64,000 bases of DNA from Marisediminicola sp040546025 (GTDB taxonomy: Bacteria > Actinomycetota > Actinomycetes > Actinomycetales > Microbacteriaceae), in the NCBI RefSeq assembly GCF_040546025.1, contig NZ_JBEPNA010000001.1, forward strand, positions 186,001 to 250,000. The letters are read 5' to 3'. How positions within the stretch are numbered: position 1 is the stretch's first letter; each line of letters starts with the position of its first letter. This document shows positions 46,501 to 54,804 of this stretch, piece by piece. Made by a program: the position numbers and the translations under genes. The notes under the pieces are model-generated. The model made no database searches, had not been told where the DNA came from, and worked only from the letters and a program-made list of their open reading frames with translations.

Positions 46501-47891
46501 GCGCGGTTGGTGCGGCCGGCGCCGCTGGCGCGGCCGCCTCCAGTATCCTGATCGAGAACATCGGTCTGCTCGTGACGCACGACGCCGAGCGCCCGGAGCG
46601 GAGCGGCGCCGCGATCGTGATCGAGAACGGACGCGTCGCGTGGGTGGGGGACTCGCCACGCGCCCCTGATGCCGACGAGCGCATCGACGCCGGTGGTCGT
46701 TGCGCGATCCCCGGCTTCGTCGACAGCCACAGCCACCTCGTCTTCGCGGGCGACCGCGCCGCCGAGTTCGAGGCGCGCATGGCCGGGAGCCGGTACGAGG
46801 CGGGCGGCATCCGCTCCACGGTCGCGGCGACGCGGGCGGCGACCGATGAGCAGCTGCTCGCCGGGGCGCGGCGATTGCTCGGCGAGGCGCGCGCGCAAGG
46901 CACGACGACCATCGAGATCAAGAGCGGCTACGGCCTCACGGTGGCTGACGAGTCCCGCATCCTTTCGATCGCTCGCGCGCTCACCGCCGAGACTACGTAC
47001 CTCGGCGCGCACGTGGTGCCCGCCGACTACTCCGGGAGGCGCGACGAGTACGTTGCCCTTGTGAAGGGGGAGATGCTCGACGCCTGCGCGCCGCACTCCC
47101 GCTGGATCGACGTGTTCGTCGACGAGGGCGCCTTCACGGTCGACGAGGCACGTTCGATACTCATGGCTGGCATCGCGCGGGGTCTCGGCGCGCGGGTGCA
47201 CGCGGGCCAGCTGGGGATCTCGGGCGGCATTCGCCTTGCTGTGGAGCTCGGGGCGGCGAGCGTGGACCACTGCACCTACCTCGCGGACGACGATGTCGAG
47301 GCGCTTGCGGGGAGCGCGGGCGCGGGTGCGATTGGCGATGTGGGCGCGGTGAGCGCGGGCGCGGGCGCGGGTGCGATTGGCGATGTGGGCGCGGTGAGCG
47401 CGGGCGCGGGTGCGGGTGCGATTGGCGATGTGGTCGCGGTGAGCGCGGGCGCGGGTGCGGGTGCGGGTGCGATTGGCGATGTGGTCGCGGTCGCACGGGG
47501 CGATGACGGCGCGCTCTGGGCCGGCACCGTCGCCACGCTGCTGCCCGGCGTGGAGTTCTCGACGCGGTCGCCGTATCCCGATGCCCGCCGCCTGCTCGAC
47601 GCCGGTGTGTGCGTCGCCCTCGCGAGCGACTGCAACCCGGGATCGAGCTACACGAGCTCGATGCCGTTCTGCATCGCACTCGCGGTGCGCGAGATGGGCA
47701 TGACCGCCGCCGAGGCGGTGCGGGCCGCGACCCTCGGCGGGGCCCAGGCGCTGCGCCGCACCGACATCGGACACCTCCGCGTGGGCGCCGCCGCCGACAT
47801 CGTGCTGCTCGATGCCCCGAGCTACGTGCACCTCGCCTACCGTCCGGGAGTTCCTCTCGTGCATCGCGTGATCGCGTCGAGTACCGAGTAG
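46497..47891 (+). CDS. hutI: Imidazolonepropionase with internal repeat insertion
   Basis: A 464-residue amidohydrolase that opens imidazolonepropionate to formimidoylglutamate. Metal-binding signatures are FVDSHSHLVFAGDRAAEFE, IEIKSGYGL, GARVHAGQLG, ASVDHCTYL, and ASDCNPGSSYTSSMPFC. The family is usually near 400 residues; the excess is mostly a 60-residue Ala/Gly tandem repeat (residues 273-332) between DDDVEALAG and GALWAGTVATLLPG. GTG 46497 overlaps the hutG stop by 4 bp; ATG 46485 is an alternative. Catalytic residues appear intact on both sides of the insertion. Confidence 0.9.
   Translation: MSAVGAAGAAGAAASSILIENIGLLVTHDAERPERSGAAIVIENGRVAWVGDSPRAPDADERIDAGGRCAIPGFVDSHSHLVFAGDRAAEFEARMAGSRYEAGGIRSTVAATRAATDEQLLAGARRLLGEARAQGTTTIEIKSGYGLTVADESRILSIARALTAETTYLGAHVVPADYSGRRDEYVALVKGEMLDACAPHSRWIDVFVDEGAFTVDEARSILMAGIARGLGARVHAGQLGISGGIRLAVELGAASVDHCTYLADDDVEALAGSAGAGAIGDVGAVSAGAGAGAIGDVGAVSAGAGAGAIGDVVAVSAGAGAGAGAIGDVVAVARGDDGALWAGTVATLLPGVEFSTRSPYPDARRLLDAGVCVALASDCNPGSSYTSSMPFCIALAVREMGMTAAEAVRAATLGGAQALRRTDIGHLRVGAAADIVLLDAPSYVHLAYRPGVPLVHRVIASSTE
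47313..47492 (+). repeat. In-frame tandem repeat inside hutI (13, 15, 15, 17 codons)
   Basis: Four units start with Ser-Ala-Gly and end with IGDVGAV or IGDVVAV: SAGAGAIGDVGAV, then versions with one, one and two extra Gly-Ala pairs. Starts are at 47313, 47352, 47397 and 47442. All keep the reading frame. Confidence 0.95.
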
Positions 47892-47933
47892 CCCGTGGGG
47901 TGCCGCGGGCATGCGCTCGCGATCTCGCACTGC

Positions 47934-48009
47934 GCCGAGTGTGCTCGCTCCTGCCGACGGTGCCTGTTACAGCGAGCACACTGGGCGCCAATCGGCACAC
48001 TCGGCGGAA
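47934..48009. repeat. 19-bp mirrored array, locus 5 (2 forward, 2 reverse)
   Basis: Forward units at 47934 and 47953 and reverse units at 47972 and 47991 tile in 19-bp steps. Arms 47932-47949 and 47971-47988 match at 17 of 18 positions, a very strong hairpin with a 21-nt loop. It lies 40 bp after the hutI stop and could terminate the hut operon. Confidence 0.85.
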
Positions 48010-48089
48010 GTGGACACGGAATGGGGCGGCGGCAGCCCACTCGAGGCGACAATCCGCCGCATCCGCCCCTCATCACGTACCGTGGACGA

Positions 48090-49058
48090 ATGCCGAGGCT
48101 TCGTCGCAGTGACTCCTCCGCTGTCGGGCTGCGGCGGGTTCGCGCCGGGCGCGGGTACTCCTACAAGGACGTCGACGGGCACCCGATCACCGACCCCGAC
48201 CTTCGCGCCCGCATCGAGCAGCTCGCGATCCCGCCCGCGTGGACCGACGTCTGGATCGCCCCGTACCCGAACGGCCACGTGCAGGCGACGGGTATCGACG
48301 CCGCCGGACGCCGCCAGTACATCTACCATCCGACCTGGCGCGAGCAGAAGGACCGCATCAAGTTCGACCGCGCATTGCGGCTGGCCGAGTCGCTCCCCAC
48401 CGCCCGCCGACGGGTCACGATCGACCTCCGTGGCGACGAACCCACCAAGGAGCGGGCGCTCGCGACGGCGTTCCGGATGCTGGACGCGGGGTCGCTCCGC
48501 GTCGGCTCCGAGAGGTACGTGGAGTCGAACGGGAGCCACGGGCTGTCGACGCTGCTGTGCGCGCACGCGTCCGTGAGCGGGGCGACGGTAGCGCTGAGCT
48601 TCCCGGCGAAGAGCGGGCAGCCGTGGGAATCGGACATCACCGACGCCGACCTCGCCGCCGTCGTGCGGTCGCTCAAGCGGCGCGGCCCGCGCGCCCGGCT
48701 GCTCGCCTACCGCGCGGACGACGGCTGGCGTCCGATCTCCGCCGAGGACATCAACGACTACGTGCGGGAGCAGACCGGGGGAGAGTTCACGGCGAAGGAC
48801 TTCCGTACCCTGCGCGGCACGGTCGCCGCAGCGGTGAGCCTGGCGAACAACGGCCCGGAGAGGACGAAGACCGCGAGGTCGAAAGCGCTCGCGCAGGCGA
48901 TGCGGGATGCTGCGGAGGTGCTCGGCAACACCCCGGCGATAGCCAAGTCGAGCTATGTCGACCCGCGGGTGGTGGACCTCTACAACGCCGGGACCACGAT
49001 CGACCCGGCGCGCACCGAGTCGGCGGAGTCGGAGCTGCGCGCGCTGCTGTACCGGTAG
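48090..49058 (+). CDS. DNA topoisomerase IB (poxvirus type)
   Basis: A 322-residue single-chain topoisomerase that relaxes supercoils by a 3'-phosphotyrosyl intermediate. The N-terminal domain has YIYHPTWREQKDRIKFDR. The catalytic set is visible: Arg137 (SLRVGSERY), Lys174 (FPAKSG), Arg239 (KDFRT), Asn280 (LGN) and nucleophile Tyr289 (KSSYVDPRVVDLY). ATG at 48090 begins MPRLRRSDSS. It stands alone between repeat arrays. It is an accessory enzyme in bacteria. Confidence 0.93.
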   Translation: MPRLRRSDSSAVGLRRVRAGRGYSYKDVDGHPITDPDLRARIEQLAIPPAWTDVWIAPYPNGHVQATGIDAAGRRQYIYHPTWREQKDRIKFDRALRLAESLPTARRRVTIDLRGDEPTKERALATAFRMLDAGSLRVGSERYVESNGSHGLSTLLCAHASVSGATVALSFPAKSGQPWESDITDADLAAVVRSLKRRGPRARLLAYRADDGWRPISAEDINDYVREQTGGEFTAKDFRTLRGTVAAAVSLANNGPERTKTARSKALAQAMRDAAEVLGNTPAIAKSSYVDPRVVDLYNAGTTIDPARTESAESELRALLYR

Positions 49059-49170
49059 CTGTGTGCCAGGGTGACGCGCGTCGGGCCGCTCGCTCGTGAG
49101 CTGGTGAGCGTGCCGCGGATGCTGCGGCACGCGTGCGGAGTACAGGCGGGCGACACTCATCGGTGCCGCA

Positions 49171-49346
49171 CTAACTCGTGCTGCGCTAACTCGCGCTGCG
49201 CTAACTCGTGCTGCGCTAACTAGTGCTGCGCTAACTCGTGCTGCGCTAACTCGCGCTGCGCTAACTCGCGCTGCGCTAACTCGCGCTGCGCTAACTCGTG
49301 CTGCGCTAGCTAGCGCTGCGCTAACTCGCGCTGCGCTAGCTCGCGC
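49171..49346. repeat. 15-bp tandem array, about 11.7 copies
   Basis: CTAACTCGTGCTGCG repeats from 49171 to 49335 in eleven full units, mostly differing at the CGTG/CGCG position, plus a partial. It lies in a 717-bp gap (49059-49775) after the topoisomerase gene. No credible gene shares the gap. Confidence 0.95.
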
Positions 49347-49397
49347 GGCCGATCCCTGCAGCGGCGCCCGGCATTTCCGCTGTTCCGCGTATCAATC

Positions 49398-49467
49398 CCC
49401 GAGCGTGCCTGTTGACACCGAGTGTGCCCGTTGGGACAGTCACGCTCGACGCGTACAGGCACTCTCG
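49398..49467. repeat. 19-bp mirrored array, locus 6 (2 forward, 2 reverse)
   Basis: Forward units at 49398 and 49417, reverse at 49436 and 49455 (last one partial), all in 19-bp register. Stem arms centre on TGCCCGTTGGGACAG. Confidence 0.8.
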
Positions 49468-49538
49468 CTAGCCCCAGCACCGTGCGCTCCGCGTGCGCTC
49501 CGCGGGCGCTCCGCTCCGCGGACGCCGCCCCCACGGTT

Positions 49539-49633
49539 GCCGAGCGTGCCCGCGGTTGCCGAGCGTGCCCGCCGTTGCCGAGTGTGCCCGTTGGAACAGG
49601 CACGCTCGCCGCGAGCAGGCACACTCGGCGGGT
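49539..49633. repeat. 19-bp mirrored array, locus 7 (3 forward, 2 reverse)
   Basis: Forward units at 49539, 49558 and 49577 (GCCGAGYGTGCCCGYBGTT type), reverse at 49596 and 49615. Register is exact. It lies about 140 bp before the AbiEi-like gene. Confidence 0.85.
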
Positions 49634-49775
49634 CGAACTGACGGCACTCACATTCGCGCCTACCGCCGGCGTGGCCGTCGGCCACTCCTCCTGCACAGGT
49701 TTCACCGGGAGTGGTGGCTCTCTTAAGCACGCCGTGACAGCCCGCCACCCTCAGCAACGGGGGCAAGCTCCGACT

Positions 49776-50756
49776 ATGCCGTTGTCACCGTTGCCCCGAC
49801 TAGATAAGGCGTCCGCCCGGTCCAGACTGGGGGAATCCCCACGGAACTTGCAGCGGGGGGTGAGTGGTGGCGAGCTGGTGCGCCTTCGGCGCGGTGTGTA
49901 CGTCGGCTCCGCCGAGTGGGCCGGGCTGAACGCACGAAACCGATATCTGCTTCAAATTGAAGCGACGCAGGCGACGGCGAGCAACAGGTTGGTCTTTTCA
50001 CACGAATCGGCGGCGGCAATATGGGGCATCCCCATCGTCGGCTCACGATCGGTGCTGCCATCGATCACGGCCCCGTCCTTGGACGGCCGGCGCAGCAGGC
50101 ACGGCGTCATCCGTCACTCGGTCGACCTGAGGGAGGAGGACGTCGTCGAGAGGAGCGGCTTCCTGGTGACGTCGCCCCTGCGCACAGCGATCGATCTGAT
50201 TGCGTCGCGGCCAATGATGAGTGGCGTCGCATCGCTCGACCACATCCTTCGCGAGAAGCGCGTATTTGGCCTGGCGAAGGACGAGCTGTGGGAGTACGTC
50301 GACGAGTTCCGGCCGTTCCGCAACGTTCGCCGAGCCGTCACGGTGATCGACTTCGCGACCGGGATGTCCGGCTCACCGCTGGAGTCGGTCAGCATGGTTC
50401 GCTTTCACGACTTCGGATATGTGCTGCCCGAGCAACAGGTGCGCTACCTCGGAGCACATGGCGAGGAGTATTTCGCTGATTTCAGTTGGCGCGACATTGC
50501 GAAGAGGGGGCTCGCGGTGATCGGTGAAGCGGACGGCCGAATCAAGCTTGAGGACCCCGAGTACCTCCGCGGGCGCACCCCCGAACAGGCGCTCTGGCAG
50601 GAGAAGGTACGCCAGGACGAGTTGCGTGAGCAGTCCTCCGCCTTTGTGCGCTGGGGATGGGATGACGCGTGGCAAGGCGGTCCGCTCATCCGCAAGCTCG
50701 ACCGGGCAGGTGTGCCGCGCGATCGGCGGCCCCGCGCGTGGAGTGCCGGACGATGA
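49776..50756 (+). CDS. AbiEi-like antitoxin-domain protein with C-terminal nuclease-like region (orphan)
   Basis: A 326-residue protein. The N-terminal region has a winged-helix pattern (LGESPRNLQRGVSGGELVRL, RRGVYVGSAEW), then a body typical of the actinobacterial AbiEi-family antitoxin-domain group. The C-terminal third has SPLESVSMVRFHDFG, EYFADFSWRD and GEADGRIKL, suggesting a DUF559/Vsr-like PD-(D/E)XK nuclease fold. No AbiEii-type toxin gene is adjacent, so a working toxin-antitoxin pair is not supported. Start ATG 49776 has a weak ribosome site. The stop lies inside a 14-bp tandem array. Confidence 0.75.
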   Translation: MPLSPLPRLDKASARSRLGESPRNLQRGVSGGELVRLRRGVYVGSAEWAGLNARNRYLLQIEATQATASNRLVFSHESAAAIWGIPIVGSRSVLPSITAPSLDGRRSRHGVIRHSVDLREEDVVERSGFLVTSPLRTAIDLIASRPMMSGVASLDHILREKRVFGLAKDELWEYVDEFRPFRNVRRAVTVIDFATGMSGSPLESVSMVRFHDFGYVLPEQQVRYLGAHGEEYFADFSWRDIAKRGLAVIGEADGRIKLEDPEYLRGRTPEQALWQEKVRQDELREQSSAFVRWGWDDAWQGGPLIRKLDRAGVPRDRRPRAWSAGR

Positions 50757-50849
50757 CTGCTGGCTGACGATTGCTGGCTGACGATTGCTGGGCGACGATT
50801 GCTGGGCGACGATTGCTGGGCGACGACTGCTGGCTGGCGACTGCTGGCC
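50752..50849. repeat. 14-bp tandem array, seven copies
   Basis: GACGATTGCTGGGC-type units start at 50752 and repeat every 14 bp. The first unit includes the stop codon of the AbiEi-like gene (50754-50756). Middle copies are identical; the ends diverge. Confidence 0.95.
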
Positions 50850-50859
50850 GACGCCGACC

Positions 50860-50935
50860 GCGGAGTGTGCCCTGTCGCGCCGAGCGTGCTTGTTGGAAAG
50901 GGCACTCTCGGCGCGGATGGGCACGCTCGGCGCGG
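50860..50935. repeat. 19-bp mirrored array, locus 8 (2 forward, 2 reverse)
   Basis: Forward units at 50860 and 50879 (GCCGAGCGTGCTTGTTGGA), reverse at 50898 and 50917 (ATGGGCACGCTCGGCGCGG), in exact register. It directly follows the 14-bp array. Confidence 0.85.
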
Positions 50936-51045
50936 ATGCGGACGCCCGCGCTGGCTGTCCGAGCGGGCTGCCCCGGCGGATGCGAGTGGGCGCGCGTGTC
51001 GGATGCGGCTGTAGTCAGATGACGTGGGGGCAGGCAAGGGTAGCG

Positions 51046-51213
51046 GCCGAGTGTGCCCGTTGGTGCTGATTGTGCCCGTTGGTGCTGAGTGTGCCCGTTG
51101 GTGCCGACTGTGCCCGGTGGTGCCGACTGTGCCCGTTGGTGCCGACTGTGCCCGGTGGTGCCGAGTGCGCCTACTGGAAAGGGCACACTCGGCCGCACCG
51201 GCCACGTTCGGCG
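51046..51213. repeat. 19-bp mirrored array, locus 9 (7 forward, 1-2 reverse)
   Basis: The most expanded member: seven forward units from 51046 to 51178 of type GCCGACTGTGCCCGKTGGT, then AAGGGCACACTCGGC (51179-51193) and a degenerate reverse unit to about 51213. It lies about 100 bp before the probable S10 promoter. The rest of the 50757-51626 gap holds no credible gene. Confidence 0.9.
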
Positions 51214-51310
51214 CGCGCCGCACGTGCGGCGCGATCTGCCCCCGGCGTCGCTCACTCGAAGCCCGCGAATCCCCGCCACACCACGACACGCCCAACGCGA
51301 CACGCCCGGG

Positions 51311-51339
51311 TTGCAGGTCACTCGAGACTGTGGCAAACT
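51311..51339 (+). promoter_or_regulatory. Possible promoter of the S10 operon
   Basis: TTGCAG (51311-51316), a 17-bp spacer and CAAACT (51334-51339) lie about 290 bp before rpsJ. The -10 is imperfect. If correct, the leader is long, as is usual for S10 operons, but no L4-type regulatory structure was traced. Confidence 0.35.
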
Positions 51340-51626
51340 CTCCTAGTTCAACACTTTCGGGTTTACGAATCCGGATCACTGCCAGGCAGTGCATAGAACT
51401 GAGGCCACGGGCCCGGTTCTAGGCCGCGGGTAGCAGAACACAACACATCCGAAACTCAAGACTCGTGCGGTGACGCGTGTGTCCGCGAGGGCGACACGCC
51501 CGAGCGCGGGGGTCGGTGAGACTCAAGCAGTAATTGACACCAAAACAGTGGTGCGACAGCGAGAGCTGAGCAAACCAAGCATCCAATAGCCCAGAGCCAC
51601 GATGCATTAAAGAGAGTGAGTCACAC

Positions 51627-51935
51627 ATGGCGGGACAGAAGATCCGCATTCGACTTAAGTCGTATGACCACGAGGTCATTGACAGCTCGGCGCGCAAGAT
51701 CGTTGACACGGTCACTCGTGCCGGCGCGACTGTCGTTGGCCCGGTGCCCCTTCCTACTGAGAAGAACGTGATCGTTGTGATCCGTTCACCCCACAAGTAC
51801 AAGGACAGCCGCGAGCACTTCGAGAAGCGCACCCACAAGCGCCTGATCGACATCATTGACCCGACGCCGAAGGCCGTCGACTCGCTCATGCGACTCGACC
51901 TGCCCGCCGACGTCAACATCGAGATCAAGCTCTAG
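51627..51935 (+). CDS. rpsJ: 30S ribosomal protein S10
   Basis: A 102-residue small-subunit protein also used in NusB-linked antitermination. It runs from GQKIRIRLKSYDHEVID to RLDLPADVNIEIKL, with the standard GPVPLPTEKNVI loop. It heads the S10 operon; rplC starts 10 bp after its stop. Confidence 0.98.
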   Translation: MAGQKIRIRLKSYDHEVIDSSARKIVDTVTRAGATVVGPVPLPTEKNVIVVIRSPHKYKDSREHFEKRTHKRLIDIIDPTPKAVDSLMRLDLPADVNIEIKL

Positions 51936-51945
51936 GAGGCTCCGG

Positions 51946-52596
51946 ATGTCTATCACCAAGACAAGCAAGGGCCTGCTGGGCAAGAAGCTCGGCATGACCC
52001 AGGTCTGGGACGAGAGCAACAAGCTCATCCCGGTCACCGTCATCGAGATCAGCCCCAACGTCGTGACGCAGCTGCGTACGCCCGAGATCGACGGCTACTC
52101 GGCCGTTCAGATCGCGTACGGCCAGATCGACCCGCGCAAGGTCAACAAGCCCAAGACCGGTCACTTCGACAAGGCCGGCGTCACGCCGCGCCGTCATGTG
52201 ACGGAGGTCCGCACCGCGGATGCTGCCGAGTACACGCTCGGACAGGAAATCGCGGTCGACATCTTCGAGGCCGGCCAGAAGGTCGACGTCGTCGGTACCT
52301 CCAAGGGCAAGGGCTTCGCCGGCGTCATGAAGCGTCACAACTTCAAGGGCGTCAGCTCGTCCCACGGTTCGCACCGTAACCACCGCAAGCCCGGCTCCAT
52401 CGGCGCCTCTTCGACCCCCAGCCGCGTCTTCAAGGGCATGCGCATGGCCGGTCGTATGGGTGGCGAGCGCGTCACCGCGATGAACCTCAAGGTTCACGCC
52501 GTCGACCTCGACAAGGGCCTCATCCTGGTCAAGGGTGCTGTTCCCGGAGCCCGCGGCCGCATCGTTTTCGTTCGCAACGCAGTGAAGGGGGCGTAA
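51946..52596 (+). CDS. rplC: 50S ribosomal protein L3
   Basis: A 216-residue large-subunit assembly protein. ATG 51946 (MSITKTSKGLLGKKLGMTQV) has GGAGG upstream. The tip loop that reaches the peptidyl-transferase centre is present (SHGSHRNHRKPGSIGAS). The longer frame starts inside rpsJ and is rejected. Confidence 0.97.
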   Translation: MSITKTSKGLLGKKLGMTQVWDESNKLIPVTVIEISPNVVTQLRTPEIDGYSAVQIAYGQIDPRKVNKPKTGHFDKAGVTPRRHVTEVRTADAAEYTLGQEIAVDIFEAGQKVDVVGTSKGKGFAGVMKRHNFKGVSSSHGSHRNHRKPGSIGASSTPSRVFKGMRMAGRMGGERVTAMNLKVHAVDLDKGLILVKGAVPGARGRIVFVRNAVKGA

Positions 52597-52599
52597 CGC

Positions 52600-53331
52600 A
52601 TGGCTGACTCAAACGCCACGCTCGACGTCATCGACTCGAAGGGCAAGAAGGTCGACACCGTCGAGCTTCCCGCCGAGACCTTCGACGTCCAGACCAACAT
52701 CCCGCTGATCCACCAGGTCGTCGTCGCCCAGCGTGCAGCCGCACGCCAGGGAACGCACAAGACCAAGGGTCGCGGCGAGGTGTCCGGAGCCGGCCGCAAG
52801 CCGTTCAAGCAGAAGGGAACCGGTCGCGCCCGCCAGGGCTCGATCCGCGCACCCCAGATGACCGGTGGTGGCATCGTCCACGGGCCGACGCCGCGTGACT
52901 ACGCGCAGCGCACCCCGAAGAAGATGATCGCCGCGGCGCTCAAGGGCGCACTGTCCGACCGCGCCCGCGGTGGACGCCTGCACGTTGTCGATGTGCTCGC
53001 CGTCGGAGATGTTCCGTCGACCAAGACCATTGTCGAACTGCTCGCCAGCATCGCCACGAGCAAGCACGTTCTGATCGTGCTGACCCGTGACGACGAGCTG
53101 AGCGCCAAGAGCGTTCGCAACATCCCGTCCGTCCACGTGCTTCCGTACGACCAGCTCAACGCGTATGACGTTCTCGTCTCCGACGACATCGTCTTCACGA
53201 AGGCTGCTTTCGATGGCTTCATCGCCGGCCCCGTGTCGACGAAGAAGGTCAAGGAAGACGCGATGAGCAGCGGCAAGAAGCGCGTCAGCCCCGAAAAGGC
53301 CACCGCCGAGAAGGAGAAGGTCAGCGCATGA
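52600..53331 (+). CDS. rplD: 50S ribosomal protein L4
   Basis: A 243-residue protein of the exit tunnel. The tunnel loop has GTHKTKGRGEVSGAGRKPFK and GTGRARQGSIRAPQ. The Lys/Glu-rich tail (KKVKEDAMSSGKKRVSPEKA) extends past the usual end, as in other actinobacteria. Its stop overlaps the rplW start (ATGA). Confidence 0.97.
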   Translation: MADSNATLDVIDSKGKKVDTVELPAETFDVQTNIPLIHQVVVAQRAAARQGTHKTKGRGEVSGAGRKPFKQKGTGRARQGSIRAPQMTGGGIVHGPTPRDYAQRTPKKMIAAALKGALSDRARGGRLHVVDVLAVGDVPSTKTIVELLASIATSKHVLIVLTRDDELSAKSVRNIPSVHVLPYDQLNAYDVLVSDDIVFTKAAFDGFIAGPVSTKKVKEDAMSSGKKRVSPEKATAEKEKVSA

Positions 53332-53627
53332 CCGGAACGTACAAGGACCCGCGCGACATCATCCTGTCGCCCGTCGTCTCCGAGAAGAGCTACGGTCTGA
53401 TCGACCAGGGCAAGTACACGTTCGTCGTGGACCCCCGTTCGAACAAGACCGAGATCAAGCTGGCGATCGAGTCGATCTTCGGCGTCAAGGTCGCATCGAT
53501 CAACACCCTGAACAAAAAGGGCAAGACGAGGCGCACCAAGTTCGGCCAGGGCAAGCGCAAGGACACCAAGCGCGCCATTGTCTCGCTGAAGTCCGGATCC
53601 ATCGACATCTTCACGGCTGTCGGCTAG
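53328..53627 (+). CDS. rplW: 50S ribosomal protein L23
   Basis: A 99-residue protein at the tunnel exit that docks trigger factor and SRP. It contains DIILSPVVSEKSYGLIDQGK and VASINTLNKKGKTRRT. It is translationally coupled to rplD. Confidence 0.97.
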   Translation: MTGTYKDPRDIILSPVVSEKSYGLIDQGKYTFVVDPRSNKTEIKLAIESIFGVKVASINTLNKKGKTRRTKFGQGKRKDTKRAIVSLKSGSIDIFTAVG

Positions 53628-53643
53628 GGAAAAGGGATAACTC

Positions 53644-54483
53644 ATGGCAATTCGCAAGTACAAGCCCACGACCCCCGGTCGTCGCGGATCCTCGGTAGCA
53701 GATTTCGCCGAGATCACGCGTTCGACCCCGGAGAAGTCGCTGCTTCGCCCGCTCCCCAAGACCGGTGGACGTAACAACGCCGGCCGCATCACGACCCGTC
53801 ACATCGGTGGTGGCCACAAGCGCCAGTACCGCGTCATTGACTTCAAGCGCAATGACAAAGACGGCGTGAATGCCAAGGTCGCGGAGATCGAGTACGACCC
53901 GAACCGCACCGCGCGCATCGCGCTCCTGCACTACTTCGACGGCTCGAAGCGTTACATCATCGCGCCGAACAAGCTGAACCAGGGCGACATCGTCGAGTCG
54001 GGCGCATCCGCCGACATCAAGCCGGGCAACAACCTGCCGCTGAAGAACATCCCCACGGGAACCGTTATTCACGCGATCGAGTTGAAGCCGGGTGGCGGCG
54101 CCAAGATGGCGCGTTCCGCCGGAGCATCCGTGCGACTCGTCGCCAAGGATGGCCCCTACGCGCAGCTCCGTCTGCCGTCGGGTGAAATCCGCAACGTGGA
54201 TGCCCGTTGCCGCGCCACAATCGGCGAGGTCGGCAACGCCGAGCAGTCGAACATCAACTGGGGAAAGGCCGGCCGTATGCGCTGGAAGGGCGTACGCCCA
54301 ACCGTGCGTGGTGTCGCCATGAACCCGGTCGACCACCCACACGGTGGTGGAGAGGGCAAGACCTCCGGTGGACGCCACCCGGTCAGCCCGTGGGGCCAGA
54401 AAGAAGGTCGCACTCGCCACATCAACAAAGAGTCCGACAAGCTCATCGTTCGTCGCCGCAATGCCGGCAAGAAGCGCAAGTAG
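53644..54483 (+). CDS. rplB: 50S ribosomal protein L2
   Basis: A 279-residue core protein needed for subunit joining and peptidyl transfer. It contains IRKYKPTTPGRRGSSV, GGGHKRQYRVIDFKRN and the C-terminal VAMNPVDHPHGGGEGKTSGG with the conserved His. Standard length and position. Confidence 0.98.
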   Translation: MAIRKYKPTTPGRRGSSVADFAEITRSTPEKSLLRPLPKTGGRNNAGRITTRHIGGGHKRQYRVIDFKRNDKDGVNAKVAEIEYDPNRTARIALLHYFDGSKRYIIAPNKLNQGDIVESGASADIKPGNNLPLKNIPTGTVIHAIELKPGGGAKMARSAGASVRLVAKDGPYAQLRLPSGEIRNVDARCRATIGEVGNAEQSNINWGKAGRMRWKGVRPTVRGVAMNPVDHPHGGGEGKTSGGRHPVSPWGQKEGRTRHINKESDKLIVRRRNAGKKRK

Positions 54484-54495
54484 GAGTTGTAGAGG

Positions 54496-54777
54496 ATGCC
54501 ACGCAGTCTCAAGAAGGGCCCCTTCGTTGACGACCACCTGCTTCGCAAGGTAGTCGGCGCGAACGCCGCCAGCAGCAAGAACGTGATCAAGACCTGGTCG
54601 CGCCGCTCGATGATCATCCCGGCAATGCTGGGTCACACCATCGCGGTGCACGACGGTCGCAAGCACATCCCGGTGTTCGTCACCGAGACGATGGTTGGGC
54701 ACAAGCTCGGAGAGTTTGCTCCCACCCGCACCTTCCGTGGACACGTGAAGGACGACAAGAAGGGTCGCCGCCGCTAA
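54496..54777 (+). CDS. rpsS: 30S ribosomal protein S19
   Basis: A 93-residue head protein: PRSLKKGPFVDDHLLRKV, KTWSRRSMIIPAMLGHTIAV and the terminal KKGRRR. It follows rplB by 12 bp. Confidence 0.98.
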   Translation: MPRSLKKGPFVDDHLLRKVVGANAASSKNVIKTWSRRSMIIPAMLGHTIAVHDGRKHIPVFVTETMVGHKLGEFAPTRTFRGHVKDDKKGRRR

Positions 54778-54804
54778 CGCGGTGGCGGAAGGAGGAGTAG
54801 AGAA

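Noticed and set aside
45786..47930. Minus-strand open frame of 714 codons over hutG and hutI
   Set aside because: It is antisense to two enzymes with intact motifs; its His/Arg-rich repeats are the complement of the Ala/Gly repeat in hutI.
49776..50756. Functional AbiE toxin-antitoxin system
   Set aside because: Only the AbiEi-like partner is present; no AbiEii nucleotidyltransferase toxin gene lies on either side.
49171..51213. Possible CRISPR arrays
   Set aside because: Repeats are contiguous 14-, 15- or 19-bp units without unique spacers and no cas genes are present.
49776..51626. Insertion sequence or integron at the tuf-rpsJ junction
   Set aside because: No transposase, integrase, terminal inverted repeat or target duplication was found; only tandem and mirrored repeats are present.
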